A stretch of 64,000 nucleotides of DNA from Paraflavitalea pollutisoli (GTDB lineage: Bacteria; Bacteroidota; Bacteroidia; Chitinophagales; Chitinophagaceae). The notes under the pieces are model-generated. The model saw only the letters and a program-made list of their open reading frames with translations, did no database searches and was not told the DNA's origin. The translations under genes were made by a program, and so were the position numbers. Positions 44,914 to 57,805 of this stretch are shown piece after piece; positions within the stretch are counted from its first letter, which is position 1, and the number at the start of each line of letters is the position of its first letter. The DNA lies in assembly GCF_029360705.1 (NCBI RefSeq), contig NZ_JARKMX010000008.1, positions 1,363,949 to 1,427,948 on the forward strand, in the 5' to 3' direction.

Positions 44914-46155
44914 ATGAAAAGATCCTATACGCATCCGATAACAGCAGTGTTCCTGGCAGCCCTCTTGCTGCTGGCAGCCTGCTCTAAAATGGATGCTTAC
45001 AAAGAGAAATATGTCAAAGACGGTGAAAAGACTTACACCGGCCGAATCGACAGCATCAGCATGTTCTCCGGGCGCAACCGTATCAAGTTCATTGCCCAAC
45101 TTAATGCTGATCCACGGATTACTCAATACAAGGTATATTGGGGAGGCCGGGCAGACTCCGTTACCGTAGCCGTTACACATGCACAAGCCGGGGGCATGAT
45201 AGAAAGAGTCATCGACAACATTCCCGAAAGTGAACAAACCTTCGAATTTGTCACCTTCGACGCAGACGGCAATAAATCGATCTCCTCTTTCATGAATGCG
45301 ACTTCTTATGGCAGCCGCTACCAGGAATCGCTGATCAACCGCCGTATCATCAACAGTGTACTCAACTCCGATCTGCAAACCGGCGTCTCGCTGGTCGGCA
45401 TGGACAAAGCGACTGGCGTGATCAATACCGAAATACGGTATCTCTCGACCTCAGGCGACAGCATGGCCTGTCATGTACCGCTTGCCACTATTGACACCTT
45501 CCTGGTTGACCACAAGTACGGCAGCGAGGTGATCTTCCGCAGCTGGTATCTACCCGACTCGTCCTGTATCGATACGTTCTATACTCCATTCGACAAGTAC
45601 CAACCCGTATCCGGCGCAGCCTGGATCGACCTATCTACGCAACTGGTGAAGAATGCCGGCAGCCCTTTCCAGCGCTCTTCCTGGGATAATGGCCGCTGGG
45701 GTATACTGGCAGACTGGACCACATCTACCGACGTAAAAAACGCTGGCTCCAACACGTATGGCGGTTATGAATACCGCGGCGGAGCCGGTGTATTGTCGAT
45801 GGAAGGTGGGTGGGGCTTACCGGCTGTCAACAATGGCAAGATCTACCAGGTCGTTCACCTCCCCTATGCCGGCAAATGGCGCTTCTCGGTACCGGTGTAT
45901 GATCTGGGCAATGCCGGTACGAAGTATATCGCGGTGAACTTTGGCAATACCTTGCCAGACTACGCCAACGTCACGACCTCGACCTATTATTACAATTTCT
46001 CCACCATGGCTTCTGGTGGTACTGCCCGCATCGAATTTGAAGTGACAGAAGCAAAAGATGTCTGCATCGGTTTTGTGGCCAATATGCCAGGCAATAGCTC
46101 TACCGGTTCTTATTTCAAGGTCAGGAATGTATCCCTCGCTTTCCTGAAAGAATAA
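44914..46155 (+). CDS. Surface glycan-binding-type lipoprotein (DUF4998/DUF5013-like)
   Basis: 413 residues from the ATG at 44914; a longer frame would overlap the previous gene and hide the signal peptide. Lipobox LLLAACSKMD. The N-terminal part (KYVKDGEKTYTGRIDSISMFSGRNRIKF) matches the DUF4998 pattern. The C-terminal beta-sandwich (about 245-413, SWDNGRWGILADWTTS...VTEAKDVCIGFVANMPG) resembles DUF5013. A second accessory binding protein of the PUL. An internal terminator lies just downstream. Confidence 0.82.
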   Translation: MKRSYTHPITAVFLAALLLLAACSKMDAYKEKYVKDGEKTYTGRIDSISMFSGRNRIKFIAQLNADPRITQYKVYWGGRADSVTVAVTHAQAGGMIERVIDNIPESEQTFEFVTFDADGNKSISSFMNATSYGSRYQESLINRRIINSVLNSDLQTGVSLVGMDKATGVINTEIRYLSTSGDSMACHVPLATIDTFLVDHKYGSEVIFRSWYLPDSSCIDTFYTPFDKYQPVSGAAWIDLSTQLVKNAGSPFQRSSWDNGRWGILADWTTSTDVKNAGSNTYGGYEYRGGAGVLSMEGGWGLPAVNNGKIYQVVHLPYAGKWRFSVPVYDLGNAGTKYIAVNFGNTLPDYANVTTSTYYYNFSTMASGGTARIEFEVTEAKDVCIGFVANMPGNSSTGSYFKVRNVSLAFLKE

Positions 46156-46177
46156 CTATGTGCTGATTTCTACAGGA

Positions 46178-46209
46178 AGGGGCCGCCCAGCGGTCCCTCT
46201 CCTTTTTTT
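46178..46209 (+). terminator. Internal terminator within the PUL
   Basis: AGGGGCCGC / GCGGTCCCT, a 9-bp stem with one G-U pair and a CCA loop, followed by CTCC and seven Ts. It stands between the last binding-protein gene and the first enzyme gene. Confidence 0.75.
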
Positions 46210-46281
46210 GCACGCAAGATTGCCTGTATTGCCATCGTCGAATAAGGTTCATTACCCATACTAAAGACGTTTTACCTACAC

Positions 46282-47841
46282 ATGAAATTACCTTCCCTCT
46301 TGCTGCTCTGCCTTCCCGCAGGACTGATGGCACAACCCAAGCCCACGACCACCTTTACGATCAACCTTCAACACAAAGCCCAGGTGATCGACAATATCGG
46401 CGCTTCCGGCTGCTGGTTTTCGGAGGGCATCGGTAAATACTGGCCGGATGCCAAGAAAGAACAGATCGCCCAATGGCTTTTCAGTAAAGCCACCAGCCCC
46501 GACGGCAGCCCGCAAGGCATCGGCCTTTCGGCCTGGCGCTTCAATATAGGCGGTGGCACCACGGAACAGGGGGATAGCAGCGGCATCAAAGATTTTCGAA
46601 AAAGAGTAGAATGCTTTCAAAACCCGGATGGCACCTATGACTGGAACAAGCAAGCGGGTTATGTATGGTTTGTAAAAAAAGCAAAAGCATATGGGGTAGA
46701 GAACCTGATCGCGTTTTCGAACACCCCACCGGTGCAATTCACCAAAAATGGTCGCGGTTTTAAGACGGTCAAGGACTACCAGACCAACCTACGTGAAGAC
46801 CGGTATCCGGCTTACGCTGGTTTCCTGGCTGACGTGCTCAAACATTTTGACAAGGAAGGATTGCACTTTAAGTATATCAGTCCGGTCAATGAACCCCAAT
46901 GGGACTGGAGCAATAAACCGGGAGAGGCCAGTCAGGAAGGCAGTCCCTGGCACAATGCGGACATCTACAAGATATCCCTGGCCCTCGACAGTGCCCTCAG
47001 CACGCAAAAGCTCAGCTCGCAGATCATGATCACCGAAGCGGGCACACTTGACTATCTCTTCCGCAACAACAGTCCTGCCTCAACGCAAATACAACAGTTC
47101 TTTGGTAAGAGCAGTCCCCGCCAGCTTTCAAAGCTTGCGCACATGGCTCCATTTGTGGGTGGCCATAGCTACTTTACCGATGCCGGCGACACCAACCGCA
47201 TCCGGGTACGCCAACAGTTGCGTGATACGGCCAGGCAATATGGTGTTGATTTCTGGCAAACTGAATATTCCATGTTGGCCGATGGGTTCCGGGAGGGAAC
47301 CAGGGGTCGGAGAAGCGCTATTGACTGCGCACTCTTCCTGGCCAAGATGATCCATACCGACTTTACCGTGGCCAATGCGAGTGCCTGGCACCTGTGGAAT
47401 AGCTACGAACCGGGCAATCCCGATTTTGATACCCGCTATTACCTGATATCCCTGAAGCCCAACGACACCCATACCGACGGAGAGTTTCAGCAAACAAAAG
47501 GGCTGTGGGCCATGGGGAACTACAGCCGGTTCATCAGGCCCGGCATGCAACGCATAGTGACCACGCGCAGCGACCACCGTGATGAACTGGGGGCTTCTCA
47601 ACACATTATGTTATCAGCTTATTCCAATGGCCAACAACTGGTCGTGGTAGCCATCAACTACACCACCGACACGCAGGACATTCAACTCGATGTTAAACAT
47701 TTCGGCAAGATCAGGTCGCTGCGAAAATACCAGACGTCTGGTGCCGCAGCCGACAACCTGAAGGCATACCCCCTTCCCGATATCAAACACCCGATCAACC
47801 TGCCTGCCCGATCGGTAACGACGTTTGTGCTCGACAAGTAA
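46282..47841 (+). CDS. GH30-family endo-beta-1,6-galactanase-like glycoside hydrolase
   Basis: 519 residues with a signal peptide (MKLPSLLLLCLPAGLMAQ). The GH30 (alpha/beta)8 barrel is recognised by IDNIGASGCWFSEGIGKYW, SAWRFNIGGG, the acid/base Glu204 in PVNEPQWDW, and the nucleophile Glu328 in FWQTEYSM, plus a C-terminal beta side domain (about 425-519). The pattern is close to the GH30 group of endo-beta-1,6-galactanases rather than glucosylceramidases (inference). It would cut beta-1,6-galactan side chains of type II arabinogalactan, agreeing with the GH43_24 and GH2 genes that follow. Confidence 0.85.
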   Translation: MKLPSLLLLCLPAGLMAQPKPTTTFTINLQHKAQVIDNIGASGCWFSEGIGKYWPDAKKEQIAQWLFSKATSPDGSPQGIGLSAWRFNIGGGTTEQGDSSGIKDFRKRVECFQNPDGTYDWNKQAGYVWFVKKAKAYGVENLIAFSNTPPVQFTKNGRGFKTVKDYQTNLREDRYPAYAGFLADVLKHFDKEGLHFKYISPVNEPQWDWSNKPGEASQEGSPWHNADIYKISLALDSALSTQKLSSQIMITEAGTLDYLFRNNSPASTQIQQFFGKSSPRQLSKLAHMAPFVGGHSYFTDAGDTNRIRVRQQLRDTARQYGVDFWQTEYSMLADGFREGTRGRRSAIDCALFLAKMIHTDFTVANASAWHLWNSYEPGNPDFDTRYYLISLKPNDTHTDGEFQQTKGLWAMGNYSRFIRPGMQRIVTTRSDHRDELGASQHIMLSAYSNGQQLVVVAINYTTDTQDIQLDVKHFGKIRSLRKYQTSGAAADNLKAYPLPDIKHPINLPARSVTTFVLDK

Positions 47842-47894
47842 TAGGCCTGCCCTTCTATCCGCTTGCTTGCCTATGCCATCTTAAAAATATTGAA

Positions 47895-52104
<4,210 letters not shown>

Positions 52105-52133
52105 GAACTCAGTAATCCGTACGTTTAGTGTCA

Positions 52134-52165
52134 GGGGCCGCGTCGTCGTTGCGTGGCCCCTTTTT
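52134..52165 (+). terminator. Terminator at the end of the PUL
   Basis: GGGGCCGCG / CGTGGCCCC, a 9-bp stem with one wobble and a loop of about 9 nt, followed by five Ts, 29 bp after the GH2 stop. Confidence 0.85.
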
Positions 52166-52181
52166 ATTGGTGTTAGCAGAC

Positions 52182-54032
52182 TTATGGATTGTTGCGAATA
52201 ACGCCATCGAGGTATGTCAGTATATCGGCGCGCGCTCCCACAGATCTGTTGACAATCGTGCCATTTTTATTGATGACCAAATGTACTGGCAGGCTCTCGA
52301 TCTTATAGTCCTGCTGTACTTTTCCGGCCTCGGTCACGATGTGGTATTGAAAACGCCGCTTCTTAAAGAACTGTTGCAGGTGTTCATTGCTATCTCCCGT
52401 GATCGCGAGAAACACGACGTTTGAATCGTTGCGGTATTTGTCGACCAGTTTATTCAGTTCGGGCATTTCGCCAATGCAGGGGCCACAACCGATGCTCCAG
52501 AAATTGATGACAACCGTTTTACCTTTCAGACTTTCCAAAGACACCGGTTTACCGTGCAGGTCTACCCCTTGGAAGCTGGGGGCTTGTTCCGCAACTGCTG
52601 TTGTCGGTGCCGGTGCCTTTTGTCGCAATGAGGCAAGTAAAATGGTGGCATTCTTTTCTTTCAGGGTGCATTCTGCAAAGATCGCCCTGATCGAATCGGC
52701 GAAGGCTTCGCCCCCCATTTTATAGAGCTGCTTGTAGTCTTCCAACGCCAGGTTGAGGTTACCACTGGCGCGATAGGCCCGTGCCCGTATAGCCAGCAGA
52801 TCGGGCAACAGGTTGCCTTGGTAGTTGCTACCGGTAACCAGCGCGATACCGGCAGAAGCGTGTAAGGCTGCTTCCCTATATTGCGACAGCTGGCATTCGG
52901 CCTTTGTCAGCAGCAGGAGTAAAAACGGCATATACATACTGTATTGGCTGGATGATAAGCGGTACTGGTGATTAATGGCGCCGGTATGCCAATCATCGAT
53001 CACCCTCAGCAGGATCGCTTTGGCACTGTCTGGCTTCACGCCCCGGTCAATATATAGCTCCGGCAGTTTATCCATTCCGTAATAGGCCAGGCTACCGGCC
53101 GCATAGCGCGGCAGCAGGGCTTTTTCGAAAGCAGTTATCGGTATATCTTTTTCCTGCCCCAGGTAGTAGGTTACATTGGTATTGCCACTTAAAGCCGCGG
53201 CGGGAAATTGCAGGTAGATGGCCTTGAGCTGTTGGCGCACATCCTCTTCCACTTGCTTACCGGAAGATTTATAATACTCATAGTTGTACAAAGAAAACGC
53301 GAGGTCTGTTTCGGCAGCGGCCGGGTAACGATCGAAGAGTTGCTTCAATACGGGCTTTGCCTGTTGTAGCCTGCCGCTTTTGGCATACCCTACACAGAGC
53401 GCCGCCAGCAACCCGGGTGCTGGAGTGGTCGTACGCGTCCGGGCAGTTTCCAATTCCGGCATTAAAGAATCGATGGTCTTCCGGCTGTCTTCCGTGCCGA
53501 GCAGCATGGATACTACGTTGAAGTATTTGGCATAGCCCAGGTAATGCTGTGGATAGGCCGCCCGCTCCTTTACAAACAAGGGGCGTATGGGCGCGGTGAA
53601 GAAGTCTTCCCAATACGCGCCCGCGACGGGCTGTCCGGTTGATTTATCATAGAGGTACTTTTTCCCACCCGCCGCTTCATCGTCCTGTTGCAGCGTGTAG
53701 AAGCGTACTGTCAAAGACGCTGTGCCGGCGCGTATCGCCCAGGTTTTGTTGACAGTTCCATCTGGCGATAACGGCAATACCTGCCACTGATAACTGCCGT
53801 CCTGCATCCAGGCAGTCACTTTGGCAAACAGGGGTCGCGGACCGCACAACCGGGCAGCAGCGTGCCCCGTATCGTAACTCACCTGCAAGGTATCGCCCCA
53901 ACTTGGGCGATCGGGTTGTACGGTACCCGCCTGTGCCCAACTGATGATACTTACGATCCCTAAAGCGCCTGTTAACGAAATTCTTCTTATCTTTTGAAGC
54001 AGGCCCGAATGGCCCCGGGGTGTTGCATACAT
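52182..54032 (-). CDS. TlpA-like thioredoxin-domain protein with TPR-like middle
   Basis: 616 residues. After an N-terminal signal/anchor (RRISLTGALGIVSIISWAQA) comes a beta domain (about 40-150), a helical TPR-rich middle (about 180-470) and a C-terminal TlpA/AhpC-type thioredoxin domain (about 480-616). The redox motif is CGPC in WSIGCGPCIGEMPELN (about 515), followed by the cis-Pro region ESLPVHLVINKNG. It is probably a periplasmic or inner-membrane thiol reductase; the role of the long helical sensor-like part is unknown. It ends close to the PUL terminator and is divergent from the LytS-type kinase, with no sign of co-regulation with the PUL. Confidence 0.85.
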   Translation of the reverse strand: MYATPRGHSGLLQKIRRISLTGALGIVSIISWAQAGTVQPDRPSWGDTLQVSYDTGHAAARLCGPRPLFAKVTAWMQDGSYQWQVLPLSPDGTVNKTWAIRAGTASLTVRFYTLQQDDEAAGGKKYLYDKSTGQPVAGAYWEDFFTAPIRPLFVKERAAYPQHYLGYAKYFNVVSMLLGTEDSRKTIDSLMPELETARTRTTTPAPGLLAALCVGYAKSGRLQQAKPVLKQLFDRYPAAAETDLAFSLYNYEYYKSSGKQVEEDVRQQLKAIYLQFPAAALSGNTNVTYYLGQEKDIPITAFEKALLPRYAAGSLAYYGMDKLPELYIDRGVKPDSAKAILLRVIDDWHTGAINHQYRLSSSQYSMYMPFLLLLLTKAECQLSQYREAALHASAGIALVTGSNYQGNLLPDLLAIRARAYRASGNLNLALEDYKQLYKMGGEAFADSIRAIFAECTLKEKNATILLASLRQKAPAPTTAVAEQAPSFQGVDLHGKPVSLESLKGKTVVINFWSIGCGPCIGEMPELNKLVDKYRNDSNVVFLAITGDSNEHLQQFFKKRRFQYHIVTEAGKVQQDYKIESLPVHLVINKNGTIVNRSVGARADILTYLDGVIRNNP

Positions 54033-54268
54033 ACGATGATTATTTCTTCAAAAGAACCCCGAAACCGATACCTCCCGAAAAATGTTTGACAGATATCCTG
54101 ATCAACCTTATCAATCCGCTGGTTTTGGATGGCCAGTTGGTTTCGACTGCTCTCCTACCGGATTGGTCAGCGGATTCAACGGATTGATACGAGTCATCTA
54201 ACCGTTCGTCAACATCCTGGTGGTAATTGTACAAAATGGATCAAATTTATGCCCCTTAAATCAGCACG

Positions 54269-55438
54269 ATGAATAGCAGCACCGCCCTTCATATCCGTCC
54301 GTTTACCTGGTTGAGGCCCGGCAAAAAATGGGTCCTGCGGGCCTGGGAGCGCTCATTTACTGATCGGCGGTACCGTATTATCCTGCACACCTGTTTCTGG
54401 ACCTTCCTGTTGTTTTACTGGCTGCGGGAGAACCTGGTGGTACATATCCAGGTCGACCAACCGGTTGTGATCACCTTCACCGGCATTTTGCTCAGCCTGT
54501 GGTTATTTTATCCGTTGGTGTATGGCCTTGTGCCCCTGTTGCAACGCAGGAGATGGTTTGCCGCCGTTAGTCTTTTTGTTGCCTATTATGCGGTGGCTGT
54601 TGTGCTGCGCACGCTGCACATCGACCTGCTGGTGTCGCTCTACGGCCGGGAAGGCGGCTTCTTTTCGGGGCAGGACTTTCTGCAAGGACTGCTAGCCCAT
54701 CAACTCAACCCATCGGCACTCTTCAGATACTTTTTCAGCAGCCTCACCGGACTGTTGTCGATCATCTATATTCCACTCGCCATCAAGTTTATCCGCTACG
54801 CCTGGCGCCAACAATGGAAACAGGTGCAGCTGGAAAAAGAGAATATTCAGCTGGAACTGAATTTTCTCAAGGCGCAGGTCAATCCGCATCTGTTGTTCAA
54901 CTCGCTGAACAACCTTCAATCGTACATCATTCATGATGAAAAGGAGAAGTCGGTCGACCTGCTGAACCGGCTGGCGGCGTTGTTGCGCTTTTCGATCTAC
55001 GATTGTCAAAGTGAGTTTGTGGCCGTGCAACAGGAAGCTCAATTGCTGCAGCACTATATGGCCGTGGAGGCCGTACGGTATGATGAGGCTTCAACGATAC
55101 AATCCGATATACAGGCGGGCACCCTCTCCTACTCTTTACCGGCTTTGTTGTTGATGCCCCTGGTCGAAAATGCATTTAAGTTCAGCCATTCCTTGCCCGC
55201 GGCCAATGTTTATGTACAGTTGATTACCCAGACCGACGTGCTGCGATTCACGTGCAGCAACGACTATGCCCGTGATTCAACTACGCACCGTGGGGGCATT
55301 GGTCTGCAAAATGTGCAAAAGCGGCTACAGCATTACTTTCCCGGTCGTCATGTAATGCAGATCGACGATAGTGGCCACCATTTTTCTGTCACCCTAACCA
55401 TATACCCACCCACTTATGAATTGTCTGATCGTCGATGA
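54269..55438 (+). CDS. LytS/YehU-family sensor histidine kinase
   Basis: 389 residues. About four TM helices (about 35-52, 68-85, 95-118 and 160-178) make a membrane-embedded sensor without a large periplasmic domain. The His_kinase domain has the acceptor His207 in LKAQVNPHLLFNSLNNLQ. A reduced HATPase has LLLMPLVENAFKFSH and GIGLQNVQKRL. Its stop overlaps the following regulator by 23 bp, so the pair is translationally coupled. Signal unknown. Confidence 0.94.
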   Translation: MNSSTALHIRPFTWLRPGKKWVLRAWERSFTDRRYRIILHTCFWTFLLFYWLRENLVVHIQVDQPVVITFTGILLSLWLFYPLVYGLVPLLQRRRWFAAVSLFVAYYAVAVVLRTLHIDLLVSLYGREGGFFSGQDFLQGLLAHQLNPSALFRYFFSSLTGLLSIIYIPLAIKFIRYAWRQQWKQVQLEKENIQLELNFLKAQVNPHLLFNSLNNLQSYIIHDEKEKSVDLLNRLAALLRFSIYDCQSEFVAVQQEAQLLQHYMAVEAVRYDEASTIQSDIQAGTLSYSLPALLLMPLVENAFKFSHSLPAANVYVQLITQTDVLRFTCSNDYARDSTTHRGGIGLQNVQKRLQHYFPGRHVMQIDDSGHHFSVTLTIYPPTYELSDRR

Positions 55439-56123
55439 TGAACCACAAGCCAGGAAGCTGCTGAGCACGTATATCTCGTCTATACCGGGTTGTGTGATCG
55501 GCGGTGTGTGCCGCAGTGCCATGGAAGCCTACGAGGCCCTGCAGACCGGCAAGATCGATTTGCTGTTCCTCGATATCAAGATGCCGGTGATATCGGGCAC
55601 GGACTTCTTACGCTCGCTCAAAAATCCACCGCTGGTGATCTTTACGACCGCCTTCGACAAATATGCCATGGAAGGTTACGAACTCAACGTGGTGGATTAC
55701 CTGCTGAAACCGATCGCCCTGCCACGTTTGTTGCAGGCGGTTGATAAGGCCTGGGCCCGTTATAAGGAAAGGATTTTTGTAGCTGCGCCCCCGGCGCCCG
55801 ACTACACTTTTGTGCGCCAGGAGCACAAACTCGTGAAAGTATTGTTCAGTGATATCCGGTTTGTGGAGGGCATGCAGAACTATATCAAGTTGCACCTGAC
55901 CACGGGCAGTATGATGGTATCTTCCACCATGAAGGCTTTCGAGAAGATCCTGCCCGACGGACAATTTATCCGGATCCACCGATCCTACATTGCATCGATC
56001 GCATTCATTACGGCCATCCGTAACAACCAGGTGGAAATGCGCGACCTCGACCTACCGGTGGGTCTCAGCTTTAAAGACGACCTATTGAAATCAATCAATA
56101 ACGGTAGCGAACCTACCGGATGA
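55416..56123 (+). CDS. LytTR-family response regulator
   Basis: 235 residues. Receiver domain with IVDDEPQA and acceptor Asp53 in LLFLDIKMP; LytTR DNA-binding domain (about 130-230) with HKLVKVLFSDIRFVEGMQNYIKLH-type and FIRIHRSYIASIAFI motifs. It overlaps the kinase gene by 23 bp and ends 6 bp from the convergent solute-binding gene, so there is no room for a terminator. Targets unknown. Confidence 0.95.
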   Translation: MNCLIVDDEPQARKLLSTYISSIPGCVIGGVCRSAMEAYEALQTGKIDLLFLDIKMPVISGTDFLRSLKNPPLVIFTTAFDKYAMEGYELNVVDYLLKPIALPRLLQAVDKAWARYKERIFVAAPPAPDYTFVRQEHKLVKVLFSDIRFVEGMQNYIKLHLTTGSMMVSSTMKAFEKILPDGQFIRIHRSYIASIAFITAIRNNQVEMRDLDLPVGLSFKDDLLKSINNGSEPTG

Positions 56124-56129
56124 CGGGCC

Positions 56130-57767
56130 TTATTGGGGCCGGTTGAGTTTTGTACGTCTCAGCTCCAGCAGGTTGAGCCCATTGGCCGGAAAGCCGCTTA
56201 CCCATAATTGCTCGAGGTGTATCACTTCATCATACCAAAGGGGCACCACAGGTGCGTCGCGGATGACAAGCTGGTCCATTTGCTGGTACAGCGTATAGCG
56301 CAGGCTATCGTTTTCGGTGATGATCGCCGCTTCGTACAATTTATCGAAGGCGGCATTGTTATAGCGGGTATAATTGGGGGGTGCCGGGTTCTTGCCATAA
56401 AATACGCTCAGGTAGTTTTCAGCTTCGGGATAATCGGCCATCCAACTGCCCCGGAAGAACAATGCCTGTGATTTGGCGGTTTGCTCGAGCAGGAGGCTTT
56501 TCTGTACGACCTCTACCTGTATTTTCAGGCCAACCTCTTCCAGCTGCCGGGCTATGAAACTGGCGAGGTCCGAATAGATGGCGATGGTCAGCAGTTTGAT
56601 GGCGGGCAGGTTCCTGCCTTCGGGAAATCCGGCTTCTGCCAGTAAACGCCGTGCTTTGTCCGGATCGAACGTATATCCCTTTACGATGGAATCATTGAAG
56701 GATGGTAAGCCGGAGGGGATGAAGCCACTTTCGGCTGGCGTACCAATGGAATTGCGCAGGTACATCATCATCTTGCGGCGATCGAACCCGTAGTTGATCG
56801 CCTGCCGGATGGCCTTCATCCGCAAAGGAGATTGTCGTACGAGGGCATTGTTGCTATCGACCATGATACCCAGGTATTCAGTATTGAGGTAGGCATGTTT
56901 GGTGAGGCGGATCTTGCCTTCCCAATCGGTGCGCAGTTGTCCCTTTCTCGTCAGTATTTCATCTTTGAATGAGGCCTCAATGTCGTTAATGAAGTCGAGT
57001 TGTCCCTGCCGAAACAACATGAATTCTGTGGCCTTGCTATCGAAAAAGCTGGTTTTGATGGCTTCGAGGTAAGGCAGGCGGTTGCCGGCACTATCTTTTT
57101 CAAAATACCGGGGGTTCTTCACCATGATCATCGTTTGTCCTTCTTCCCACACCTTGAGGGCGAAGGGGCCGGTGCCTACCGGATGGCTACGAAAATCCGG
57201 TCCATATCGTAACACGGCTTCCCGCGCCACGACCGAGCAATATTGCATGCTCAACAATCCCAGTACCGGTGTAAAAGGGCGCGAAAGGGTGAGCCGAAAC
57301 GTGGAATCGTCGAGCGCTTTAAAACCGTCTGTTGCTGCGATGCGGTTGTTGAAGATCCAGGCGCCGCTGCTGGCGGTAGCGGGATCTACGATCCGCTTAT
57401 AGCTATATTCCACATCGTAGGCCGTCATCCGGCGCCCCTTTCCATCGGCAAAAGCGGCATCGTCGTGAAAATAAACATCGTTGCGGAGGTGGAAGGTATA
57501 GGTCAACCTGTCGTCGGACACGTCCCAGCGATACGCCAGCGATGGCACGATGCGCAGGTTGTTGTCTGTTTCAACGAGGGTATTGTACAATTGGTGTACG
57601 GCCCAGATGACGGACTGGTTTTTGGCGAATGCAGGATCGAGTGAGGCGATGCCGCTGTACTCGTTGTAGCGGAATACCTGGCCGTATCCGGCAGAACGGC
57701 CACCACAGGCGGTGAACTGGGTGATGGACGCCAAACAACCAATAAAAATTAGTGGGGTAACTTTCAT
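56130..57767 (-). CDS. ABC transporter substrate-binding lipoprotein, peptide/nickel (family 5) type
   Basis: 545 residues from the ATG at 57767. SPII lipobox ITQFTACGG. A family 5 extracellular solute-binding protein (OppA/DppA-like) with SLDPAFAKNQSVIWAVHQLYNTLVE, SLAYRWDVSDDRLTYTFHLR, GTGPFALKVWEEGQTM and RQAINYGFDRRKMM motifs. It binds peptides or similar ligands in the periplasm or at the inner membrane. No permease or ATPase genes are adjacent, so it is an orphan here. It is divergent from the M1 peptidase with only 38-62 bp between starts; the pairing suggests peptide scavenging. Confidence 0.93.
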   Translation of the reverse strand: MKVTPLIFIGCLASITQFTACGGRSAGYGQVFRYNEYSGIASLDPAFAKNQSVIWAVHQLYNTLVETDNNLRIVPSLAYRWDVSDDRLTYTFHLRNDVYFHDDAAFADGKGRRMTAYDVEYSYKRIVDPATASSGAWIFNNRIAATDGFKALDDSTFRLTLSRPFTPVLGLLSMQYCSVVAREAVLRYGPDFRSHPVGTGPFALKVWEEGQTMIMVKNPRYFEKDSAGNRLPYLEAIKTSFFDSKATEFMLFRQGQLDFINDIEASFKDEILTRKGQLRTDWEGKIRLTKHAYLNTEYLGIMVDSNNALVRQSPLRMKAIRQAINYGFDRRKMMMYLRNSIGTPAESGFIPSGLPSFNDSIVKGYTFDPDKARRLLAEAGFPEGRNLPAIKLLTIAIYSDLASFIARQLEEVGLKIQVEVVQKSLLLEQTAKSQALFFRGSWMADYPEAENYLSVFYGKNPAPPNYTRYNNAAFDKLYEAAIITENDSLRYTLYQQMDQLVIRDAPVVPLWYDEVIHLEQLWVSGFPANGLNLLELRRTKLNRPQ

Positions 57768-57774
57768 ATTCTGC

Positions 57775-57786
57775 GCTAAATTTAGC
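57775..57786. promoter_or_regulatory. 12-bp perfect palindrome between divergent genes
   Basis: GCTAAATTTAGC is centred in the short gap between the solute-binding lipoprotein and M1 peptidase starts. Candidate common operator. Confidence 0.4.
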
Positions 57787-57805
57787 ACTTCAAAAACATA
57801 TCGCT

